Of a stretch of DNA of 64,000 bases, positions 8,342 through 15,168 are shown one piece after another; the stretch's first letter is position 1; every line of letters starts with the position of its first letter. The DNA comes from Novosphingobium sp. SG751A (GTDB taxonomy: Bacteria; Pseudomonadota; Alphaproteobacteria; Sphingomonadales; Sphingomonadaceae): assembly GCF_013149295.1 (NCBI RefSeq), contig NZ_JABGCB010000020.1, positions 20,393 through 84,392 of the forward strand. Reading direction: 5' to 3'. Both the position numbers and the translations under genes were made by a program. The notes under the pieces were generated by a model. That model was not told the origin of the DNA and ran no database searches. It worked only from the letters and a program-made list of their open reading frames with translations.

Positions 8342-9400
8342 ATGAAACTGCTGCAACCGATCCGCCTCGGGCGGGTCGAGGTGAAGAATCGCGTCGTGCA
8401 GACGGCCCATTCGGCCTTTGTGGATTTCTGGCAGAAGGGCAATGATGGAGCGCGCTACATCGCCTATGTCGAGCGCCGGGCGCGCGGGGGCTGCGGGTTG
8501 CTGATCCTGACCGCGATGCATGTGCATGCCTCCAGCCAGAAGGAGATGCATTTCGTCTATGACGCGGCCGATATGGCGCCCAAATATCGCGAACTTTCGG
8601 ATCGCGCCCATGCCCATGGCGCGCGACTGGTCCAGCAATTGTTCCACTATGGCGCCACCGGAAAATCCGAGGCGCGCGATGATATGCACCCGCTCTGGGG
8701 CATGTCGGCGCTCACCTCCTCTCAGGGCGAAACCGCCCATGCGATGAGCGAGGAGGAGATCGAGGAGATCATCGAGAGCTTTGCCGCCGCCGCGCGCATC
8801 GCCTGCGAAAACGGCGTCGATGGCGTCGAACTGCATGGCACGCATGGCTATCTGATCCAGCAAAGCTTCAGCCCATGGGGCAACCAGCGCACCGACCGCT
8901 GGGGCGAGCCCCTGGCTTTCCTGACCGCCGTGATCCATCGCGTGCGCGCGGCCATCGGGCCGGACAAGATTTTGGGTCTGCGCATATCCGCCGATGACTT
9001 CCTGTCGGGTGCGGGCGGTCTGGGGCCGGATGGGTTGCGCGATGTGGCGGCGGGCGCGGTGGCGACAGGCCATCTCGATTATCTCAACCATTCCGAGGGC
9101 GCTGGCGGCGCGCATTATGTCCGCGCCATCGGCAGCTATCGTTATAAAATGGGCGAATGGCTGCCCTATACGCGTGGCCTCAAAGAGGCGATCAGCGGCG
9201 CGATCCCCGTGATCGGCGTGGGCAAGATCCCCACCCATGATCTGGCCGAACAGGCGCTGAAGGCGGGCGATTGCGATCTGGTCGGCATGACCCGCGCTGG
9301 GTGTCGAACTGGTGGCGCAATCCTTGCTGGTGCGGGTGGAGGATGGCGAGGCGGTGATCCGCCATGCATTCTCGGGCGCGGAGCGGCGCGAGGGGCTTGA
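8342..9400 (+). pseudogene. NADH:flavin oxidoreductase (OYE/2,4-dienoyl-CoA reductase family), internally deleted
   Basis: The first 319 codons encode an Old Yellow Enzyme-type FMN barrel: MKLLQPIRLGRVEVKNRVV, QLFHYG, GVELHGTHGYLIQQS with SPWGNQRTDRWGE, and the late VIGVGKIPTHDLAEQ and LVGMTRA. At about 9293-9299 the frame jumps directly from MTRA into what should be a far C-terminal segment, read out of frame, and then runs through 34 unrelated residues to a stop at 9400. Family members of this build are about 650 residues with a 4Fe-4S site and FAD/NAD domains; all of that is missing. A GGGAGAG site precedes the ATG. The barrel alone could still fold, but electron input would be lost. Confidence 0.8.
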
Positions 9401-9554
9401 CCTGATCGTCGCGGGCGTGGCCCCTTCGCCGCAAACCGGGCTGATCGAGGCATTAGGCGGGCGATACAGGGTGATGAGCGCAGGCTACATGGTGGCCCCG
9501 CGATCCGCGCTGGAGGCGTTTCGCGAAGGAGATCGCTGCGGACGGACCATTTAA
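9297..9554 (+). pseudogene. C-terminal remnant of the same flavin oxidoreductase
   Basis: In the +1 frame relative to the barrel, the sequence reads LGVELVAQSLLVRVEDGE, then HAFSGAERREGLDLIVAG and VMSAGYMVAPRSALEAF to a TAA at 9552-9554. This is the end of the second nucleotide-binding domain found in 2,4-dienoyl-CoA reductase-like proteins. It confirms that the gene lost an internal block of roughly 0.8-1 kb (estimate from family length) and that the join is out of frame. Confidence 0.75.
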
Positions 9555-9602
9555 GTCATTCGACTTAATTTATATTGACGTGCAGATTTGAACCGGCATA
9601 GT
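9551..9602 (+). promoter_or_regulatory. Putative sulfatase promoter with adjacent dyad
   Basis: TTGACG at 9575-9580 and CATAGT at 9597-9602 are separated by 16 nt, a plausible housekeeping promoter. Upstream, TTAAGTC-ATTC-GACTTAA (9551-9568) is a perfect 7-bp dyad over the pseudogene stop and could be an operator. The start of transcription would fall near 9609. Confidence 0.4.
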
Positions 9603-9604
9603 CG

Positions 9605-9640
9605 CTCCCGAAACCGGCGCATCAGACTCCGGTTCGGGAG
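9605..9640 (+). promoter_or_regulatory. 5' UTR stem-loop covering the sulfatase ribosome-binding site
   Basis: CTCCCGAAACCGG at 9605-9617 pairs with CCGGTTCGGGAG at 9629-9640 with one bulged A. The right arm contains the GGGAG Shine-Dalgarno (9636-9640) 7 nt before the ATG at 9648. Folding would hide the ribosome-binding site, so it may act as a translational switch or thermosensor-like element (inference). Confidence 0.5.
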
Positions 9641-9647
9641 AATACCG

Positions 9648-11936
9648 ATGCGTAGTGCAAGCCTGAAATCCGCCCTGCTGGCCGTGTCGGTTCTGGTGCC
9701 GGTCTGCGCTCTGGCGCAAACCCCTACCTATGGCATCTCGGCGGCGGAATCCTCGCCCCCCGTCTGGCCGCAACCGGTGCGCGCGGCCAAATCCGCGCCC
9801 AATATCCTGCTGATCATGACCGATGACGTTGGCTTTGGCGCCTCGTCCGCCTTTGGCGGCCCGATCCCCACCGCCACGTTCGACGCTCTGGCGCGCGAGG
9901 GGCTGCGCTATAACCGCTTTCACACCACCGCCATCTGCTCGCCCACCCGCGCATCCTTGCTGACCGGGCGCAATCCGCAGGCCGTGGGCATGGGCTATGT
10001 CGCCAATTGGGCCACCGGCTATGAAGGCTATAACAGCGTGATCCCCAAGAGCGCCGCCGCCCTGCCCGCGCTGCTGCGCGCCGGGGGCTATTCCACCGCC
10101 ATGTTCGGCAAATCGCATATCACGCCCGAATGGGAAATGAGCGCATCCGGCCCCTTCGACCGCTGGCCCACGGGGCTGGGGTTTGACTATTTCTACGGTT
10201 TTCTGGGCGCGGATTCTTCGGGGTTCGAACCCTCGCTGGTGGAAAACACCCGCCCCGCCCATCCCGATGTCGCCCGGCCCGGATACCATCTGGAAAGCGA
10301 TCTGGCCGATCACGCCATCGCCTGGATCGCCGAGCAAAAGGCCAATACCCTCGACCGCCCCTTCTTTGCCTATTACGCCACCGGTGCGGCCCATGCGCCC
10401 AACCATGCGCCCGCCACATGGCTGGCCAAATTCAAGGGCCGCTTCGACAAAGGCTGGGACGCGCTGCGCGATGAGATCTTTGCCCAAGAAAAGGCGCTGG
10501 GCACCATTCCCGCCGACACGCAGGCCCCACCCCGCCCCGCCACATTGCCCGCTTGGCACAGCCTGACGCCCGACCAACAGCGCCTCTATGCCCGCTATAT
10601 GGAGGCCTATGCCGCCTCGCTGGCCTATGCCGACGATCAGGTGGGTCGCGTGATCCAGAGCCTGAAGGACAGCGGCACCTATGACAACACGCTGATCATC
10701 TATATTCAGGGCGACAATGGCGCCAGCGCCGAGGGCAGTTTCGACGGCAAGCTCTACGAGCAGTCGCCCCTGTCCGGCGTGAAGGAGGATCTGGCCCGCT
10801 CCATCGCGCATATTGGCGATATTGGCGGGCGCAACGCCTATAATCTCTATCCCGGCGGCTGGGGCTGGGCGCTCAATGCGCCGTTTCAGTGGTCAAAGCG
10901 CTATGGCTCGCATTTCGGCGGCCTGCGCAACGGGATGGTCGTTTCATGGCCGCATCATATTGCCGATGCGGGCGCGATCCGCTCGCAATTTCTGCATGTC
11001 AGCGACATCATGCCGACGCTGCTCGACGTGGCCGGGGTCGCGGCGCCCGATGTGTTCAACGGCACGCCCCAACAGCCGATCACCGGCATCAGCGCGCGCT
11101 ATACGCTCGATCAACCCGCCGCTCCTTCGCGCCGCACCATGCAGGTCTTTGCCATGGCCGAAAACCTCAGCCTCTATAAGGACGGCTGGGTGGCCGCGAC
11201 CAAGCCGATGGTCACGCCTTGGGAGCGCACGCCCCCGCCCCGCGTGGCGGTCGAGAACCGCCAATGGGAACTCTACAATATCGAGGCGGATTTCAGCGAG
11301 GCCCACGATCTTGCCAGCGCCGAACCCGTCCGTCTGGAGCGGATGAAGGCGCAATTCTGGGCCGAGGCGGCGCGGACCAGGATCCTGCCGATTCACAGCC
11401 CCGATGGCGGGCAAAAGGGCCGCCCCGACCCCAGCGCAGGTCGCACCACCTTCACCTATACGATGCCGATCACCGACATTGCCGAAAGCGCCGCCCCGCC
11501 CACCGTCGGCCATTCCTTCACCATCAGCGCGGAGCTGACCTCTGGAAATGGCGTGATCGCCGCCCAAGGCGGGCGCTTTGGCGGATACAGCCTTTATCTC
11601 GACCATGGCCGCCCGGTGCTCACCTATAATCTGACCCCGGCCAACATGACCCGCATCGCCGCGACCAAGAGCATCGGCGCGGGCGCGCATCGGCTGGAAA
11701 TGCGCTTTGCCCTCGACAAGGAGGCGCCGACCAGCGCCGGCACGGTCACGCTGCTGCTCGACGGCGCGCCGGTGGGCGGCGGGCGTATCTCCCGCACCTT
11801 TGCGCAGGTCATTTCGCATACCGAAAGTTTCGACATAGGGCAGGACACGATCTCGCCGGTCGATCCGACCTATACCGTGGCGAACAGCCGCTTTACCGGA
11901 ACCCTGCGCGCGGTGACGGTGAAGATCGGGGGCTAA
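9648..11936 (+). CDS. Arylsulfatase (formylglycine type), secreted
   Basis: The 762-residue protein has a signal peptide (MRSASLKSALLAVSVLVPVCALAQ) and a sulfatase domain: NILLIMTDDVGFGASSAFGG (metal Asp pair), Cys97 in CSPTRASLLTGRNP that is converted to formylglycine, MFGKSHITPEWE, and GDNGASAEGS. Residues from about 590 onward form an extra lectin-like beta-sandwich (FTISAELTSGNGVIAAQGG, YSLYLDHGRPVLTYNL). It resembles the large AtsA-like arylsulfatases. It would remove sulfate esters from aryl or steroid-type substrates in the periplasm. Formylglycine needs a maturase encoded elsewhere. The start is fixed by GGGAG 7 nt upstream. It converges with TetR 2 with a 4-nt overlap. Confidence 0.92.
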   Translation: MRSASLKSALLAVSVLVPVCALAQTPTYGISAAESSPPVWPQPVRAAKSAPNILLIMTDDVGFGASSAFGGPIPTATFDALAREGLRYNRFHTTAICSPTRASLLTGRNPQAVGMGYVANWATGYEGYNSVIPKSAAALPALLRAGGYSTAMFGKSHITPEWEMSASGPFDRWPTGLGFDYFYGFLGADSSGFEPSLVENTRPAHPDVARPGYHLESDLADHAIAWIAEQKANTLDRPFFAYYATGAAHAPNHAPATWLAKFKGRFDKGWDALRDEIFAQEKALGTIPADTQAPPRPATLPAWHSLTPDQQRLYARYMEAYAASLAYADDQVGRVIQSLKDSGTYDNTLIIYIQGDNGASAEGSFDGKLYEQSPLSGVKEDLARSIAHIGDIGGRNAYNLYPGGWGWALNAPFQWSKRYGSHFGGLRNGMVVSWPHHIADAGAIRSQFLHVSDIMPTLLDVAGVAAPDVFNGTPQQPITGISARYTLDQPAAPSRRTMQVFAMAENLSLYKDGWVAATKPMVTPWERTPPPRVAVENRQWELYNIEADFSEAHDLASAEPVRLERMKAQFWAEAARTRILPIHSPDGGQKGRPDPSAGRTTFTYTMPITDIAESAAPPTVGHSFTISAELTSGNGVIAAQGGRFGGYSLYLDHGRPVLTYNLTPANMTRIAATKSIGAGAHRLEMRFALDKEAPTSAGTVTLLLDGAPVGGGRISRTFAQVISHTESFDIGQDTISPVDPTYTVANSRFTGTLRAVTVKIGG

Positions 11937-12601
11937 AGAGCCAGCATATCGACAAAGAGCAAAGGCCCCGGCCCGCCCGCGCTCTGACAAAGTGCGGCAT
12001 GAGCGCTGCGCAGCGCATCCTCCAGCAGGGCCGCTCCGCCCAACTGCCGCTCGACATGATCGTGGCGCAGCAAGGCATTGAGGAACAGCATCAGCGCCAA
12101 CATACTGCGCGAGCGGATGAAGGCGGGGGACAGATCGCCCAAAGTCGCCGCGATCAGTTCGACCACCCGCCTTTGCGCCGGAGCCACCCCGCCCGCGCCC
12201 ACCGCAGCATCGGCATCGGGCGCGCGCCAGTGGCGCATCACATAATGCACCAGAAACCCGGCATAGGGATGGCTGCCATCCTCATCTTTCAGCGCAAGAT
12301 GCGGCAGACACAGGATTTGCAGCAAGGTCAACGAGTCGCCCAGCAACCCTTCCGCCCCGGCCCGCGCCAGCATCGCCTCCCGCATCGCCTCCATATCGCC
12401 CACGCGGCAGACATGGATCGCGGCCATCAGCCCCTCACGCGATCCGAAGTGATATTGCACGGCATTGTTGTTGCGCGATCCGGCCTCCTGCGCAATCTCG
12501 CGCAAGGACACGCCCTCGCATCCGCGCTGGGCAAACAGCCGCTCGGCGGTCAGCAGCAGATGGCGCTTGACCGGATTAAACAGGGGGGCAGGATCAGCCA
12601 T
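11933..12601 (-). CDS. TetR-family regulator 2
   Basis: The 222-residue protein begins MADPAPLFNPVKRHLL. The DNA-binding domain spans residues 10-60 with GVSLREIAQEAGSRNNNAVQYHFGSREG, and a C-terminal TetR_C-like domain follows. It diverges from the aldehyde dehydrogenase across 141 nt that hold a strong promoter with the island palindrome in its spacer. It is one of four TetR genes here and a candidate for the factor that reads that palindrome (inference). Confidence 0.87.
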   Translation of the reverse strand: MADPAPLFNPVKRHLLLTAERLFAQRGCEGVSLREIAQEAGSRNNNAVQYHFGSREGLMAAIHVCRVGDMEAMREAMLARAGAEGLLGDSLTLLQILCLPHLALKDEDGSHPYAGFLVHYVMRHWRAPDADAAVGAGGVAPAQRRVVELIAATLGDLSPAFIRSRSMLALMLFLNALLRHDHVERQLGGAALLEDALRSAHAALCQSAGGPGPLLFVDMLAL

Positions 12602-12683
12602 GGTTCCTCTCTTATGCGCCCTGCCATGCCATAGGGCGCGGCAGGGCGCAAACCGGGTGACCGCTTTGCGGGGCGTTTTATTA

Positions 12684-12714
12684 TTGACCTCATGTGCAGA
12701 AATGTGCCTATGAT
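12684..12714 (+). promoter_or_regulatory. Aldehyde dehydrogenase promoter with island palindrome, site 2
   Basis: TTGACC (12684-12689) and TATGAT (12709-12714) are good -35 and -10 hexamers but 19 nt apart. The whole spacer is filled by TGCAG-AAAT-GTGCC (12695-12708), a relaxed copy of the palindrome. A factor bound there would sit between the hexamers, either blocking polymerase or, as MerR-type activators do, correcting the long spacer. Confidence 0.6.
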
Positions 12715-12742
12715 CGGGCAAAGAGCCAAGAGGATGCCAGAT

Positions 12743-14236
12743 ATGACCGACTATAGCAGCGTCAGCGCTTTCCGCCCCGCGTGGCTGGGCGACGGGCGCA
12801 AAAAACTGCTGATCAATGGCGAGGCGGTGGACGCGCTTTCGGGCGAGACGTTCAACAGCATCAGCGCCTCTACCGGCGAATTGGTGGCGCAGCTTGCGCT
12901 GGCCGGAGAGGAAGATGTGGACCGCGCTGTGCGCGCCGCCCGCGCCGCCTTTGAAGGGCCGTGGAGCCGGTTCAAACCCGCCGAGCGGCAGGCTGTGATC
13001 CTCAGGCTGGCCGAGCTGGTCGACGCCGAATGCGATGATCTGGCGATGCTCGATACGCTGGAAATGGGCCGCCCAATCACCGCATCGCGCGGGCTTAGGG
13101 GCATGTTGAAGCGTTCGCTGCACCATTTCGCGGGCACAGCCACGGCGATCTATGGCCAGACTTTGGGCAATTCCTTCCCGGTCGATCTGCTGTCCTATAC
13201 TCTGCGTGAACCCATCGGCGTGGTTGGCGCGATCATCCCGTGGAATGGGCCGCTTTTCAGCGCCGCGTGGAAGATCGGGCCGGTGCTGGCCACAGGCTGC
13301 ACCATCGTGCTCAAGCCCGCCGAGGATGCGGGGCTTTCGGCGCTGCGCTTTGCGGAACTCTGCCATGAAGCGGGCGTGCCGCCGGGCGTGGTCAATGTGG
13401 TGACGGGCGCAGGGGCCACCGGGGCGGCGCTCTCGGCCCATCCCGATGTGGACAAGGTTGCCTTTACCGGCTCAGGCCCCACCGGCGCGCGGATTGTCGA
13501 AGCCTCGGCGCGCACGTTCAAAAAGGTGACAATGGAACTGGGCGGCAAATCGCCCAATATCGTCTTTGCCGACGCCAATCTGGACGCGGCCATCCCCGCC
13601 TCGGCCATGGGTGTGTTCAACAACAGCGGACAGGTCTGCGCGGCGGGCACGCGGATCTATGTCGAGCGCCCGGTCTATGAGGAATTCGTCGGCCGCTTTG
13701 CCGCTTTCGCCGACGGGCTGAAAGTCGGCCTCAGCCTTGATCCGGCCACACAGATCGGCCCCATCGTGTCGGGCAAGCAGTTTAATCGCGTTTCCGATTA
13801 CCTCGCACTGGGCTCGCAGCAGGGTGCAAGGCTGATTACCGGCGGCGGGCGCGTCACGGCGGGCGGGCTGGATCGGGGCTATTGGGTGGCCCCCACGGTC
13901 TTTGCCGATGTGCGCGACGATATGCGGATTGCGTGTGAGGAAATCTTCGGCCCCGTCGCCTCGATCATGCCTTTCGACACATTCGACGAGGTGATCGCGC
14001 GGGCCAACGCCACGCGTTTTGGCCTTGCCGGCGGGGTGTGGACCAAGGACATCGACAAGGCCATGTCGGCGGTCAGGCGCATCCGGGCTGGCTCTGTCTG
14101 GGTCAACCACTATTTCGCGATGGACCCTGCGGTGCCCTTCGGCGGCTACAAGATGAGCGGATTTGGCCGTGAGGGCGGCCATGAGCATATTGACGCCTAT
14201 CTGCAGACCAAGGGCGTGTGGATCAAGACCAACTGA
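12743..14236 (+). CDS. NAD(P)-dependent aldehyde dehydrogenase
   Basis: The 497-residue protein has all ALDH superfamily landmarks: PWNGPLFSAAWKIGPVLATG, KPAEDAGLSALRFAEL, the Rossmann loop FTGSGPTGARI, general-base Glu in VTMELGGKSPN and nucleophile Cys299 in NNSGQVCAAGTR, then EEIFGPVASI. It oxidises an aldehyde to the acid. The start at 12743 was chosen because AAGAGG lies 9 nt upstream and it gives the usual family length; ATGs at 12692, 12710 and 12734 are less likely because the first two overlap the promoter. It probably works after an alcohol dehydrogenase such as the quinoproteins in this island (inference). Confidence 0.93.
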   Translation: MTDYSSVSAFRPAWLGDGRKKLLINGEAVDALSGETFNSISASTGELVAQLALAGEEDVDRAVRAARAAFEGPWSRFKPAERQAVILRLAELVDAECDDLAMLDTLEMGRPITASRGLRGMLKRSLHHFAGTATAIYGQTLGNSFPVDLLSYTLREPIGVVGAIIPWNGPLFSAAWKIGPVLATGCTIVLKPAEDAGLSALRFAELCHEAGVPPGVVNVVTGAGATGAALSAHPDVDKVAFTGSGPTGARIVEASARTFKKVTMELGGKSPNIVFADANLDAAIPASAMGVFNNSGQVCAAGTRIYVERPVYEEFVGRFAAFADGLKVGLSLDPATQIGPIVSGKQFNRVSDYLALGSQQGARLITGGGRVTAGGLDRGYWVAPTVFADVRDDMRIACEEIFGPVASIMPFDTFDEVIARANATRFGLAGGVWTKDIDKAMSAVRRIRAGSVWVNHYFAMDPAVPFGGYKMSGFGREGGHEHIDAYLQTKGVWIKTN

Positions 14237-14252
14237 ATTACGGGCCAAATAA

Positions 14253-15083
14253 TCAGGGGCGGGCCAGAGCCTTTCTGGCCCGTTCCGCCACGGGCAGGTC
14301 GATCATCCGCCCGTCAAGCGTAACCACCGACAGGCCCCGCGCCCGCGCCTCCTCCCAAGCCGCCCAGATCCGCTCCGCCTCCTCGCGCGCGGCGGGGGAG
14401 AGGCCAAAGATGTCATTGGCCACCGCCACCTGCTTGGGGTGGATACAGATCGCGCCGTTGACGCCGTAAGCCGCTGCCTCACCCGCAATGGCGCGATAGG
14501 CCTCCTCCTCGCGGAAACGCGCGATGGAGAAAGGCACCGCCAGCGCCATCAGGCCGCCGCCCGCCGCCGCCAAAGCCAATTGCCGCGCGGGCAGGTCCAG
14601 CACCGCGCTCGATGGCTCCACCCCCACCGCCAGAGAGAAATCCTCGGTGCCCAGCGCCAAGCCCGCCACGCAGGGCAGATCGGCGATGGCCTGCGCCTGC
14701 GCCACGCCGCGCGGGCTTTCGATCAGGGCGATGACCGGTAAAGGCGCCCCGCGCAATTCGGCTACCATTGCCGCGATCACCGACAGATCATGCGGACATT
14801 CCACCTTGGGCACCATAATCGCATCGGCCCCCGCGCCCACCGCCGCGCGCAGATCCTCGACCGCCATCATCCACGCCCCGTTGATCCGCACGCAGGCCGC
14901 CACGCCCTGCGCCCGCACATCGCCCACCGCGCCCGCCAAAGCCGCCCGGGCGGAGGGCTTGGCGCCGTACGCCACCGCATCCTCAAGGTCGAGTATCACC
15001 GCATCGGCCCCCGCCCGCGCCGCCTTGGCGCAGCGTTCCGCATTGTCGGCAGGGGCAAACAGCATGGATCGCCAACGCAGCAT
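14253..15083 (-). CDS. HpcH/HpaI-CitE family lyase, candidate citramalyl-CoA lyase
   Basis: The 276-residue TIM-barrel protein starts MLRWRSMLFAPADN, with Mg/CoA motifs VILDLEDAVA, ACVRIN, MVPKVECP, ALIESPRGV, LGTEDFSLAVG and the C-terminal CIHPKQVAVAN. These are features of CitE-like lyases, which include bacterial citramalyl-CoA lyases and mammalian CLYBL, splitting citramalyl-CoA into acetyl-CoA and pyruvate. AAGAAGGA lies 7 nt before the ATG. The presence of likely mesaconyl-CoA isomerase, hydratase and methylsuccinyl-CoA dehydrogenase genes at 24152, 25357 and 32654 favours that role; malyl-CoA or other short acyl-CoA lyase activity is the alternative. Confidence 0.82.
   Translation of the reverse strand: MLRWRSMLFAPADNAERCAKAARAGADAVILDLEDAVAYGAKPSARAALAGAVGDVRAQGVAACVRINGAWMMAVEDLRAAVGAGADAIMVPKVECPHDLSVIAAMVAELRGAPLPVIALIESPRGVAQAQAIADLPCVAGLALGTEDFSLAVGVEPSSAVLDLPARQLALAAAGGGLMALAVPFSIARFREEEAYRAIAGEAAAYGVNGAICIHPKQVAVANDIFGLSPAAREEAERIWAAWEEARARGLSVVTLDGRMIDLPVAERARKALARP
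14260..14282. terminator. Convergent stem-loop after the aldehyde dehydrogenase
   Basis: CGGGCCAGA (14260-14268) and TCTGGCCCG (14274-14282) form a 9-bp perfect stem with a 5-nt loop, lying inside the last codons of the convergent lyase gene. It could stop transcription arriving from the dehydrogenase; there is no T-run. Confidence 0.35.
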
Positions 15084-15101
15084 CTTGCATCCTTCTTTCG
15101 A

Positions 15102-15139
15102 TAAAAAATGGCCGCGCCATCCTATGATGAGCGCGGCCA
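15102..15139 (-). terminator. Rho-independent terminator after the TonB receptor gene
   Basis: On the minus strand a 9-bp stem TGGCCGCGC/GCGCGGCCA (15109-15117 with 15131-15139) is followed directly by a T6 run (15103-15108). It stands only about 19 nt upstream of the lyase start, so read-through or a promoter within the loop region must serve the lyase. Confidence 0.8.
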
Positions 15140-15168
15140 AGCAATGTTCCCCGGTAAGGAGCAGTCCC

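Noticed and set aside
12684..12714. Assigning the long-spacer promoter to a MerR regulator
   Set aside because: No MerR-family gene is in the window and the dyad matches sites at promoters with normal spacing, so a shared TetR-type operator is the simpler reading.
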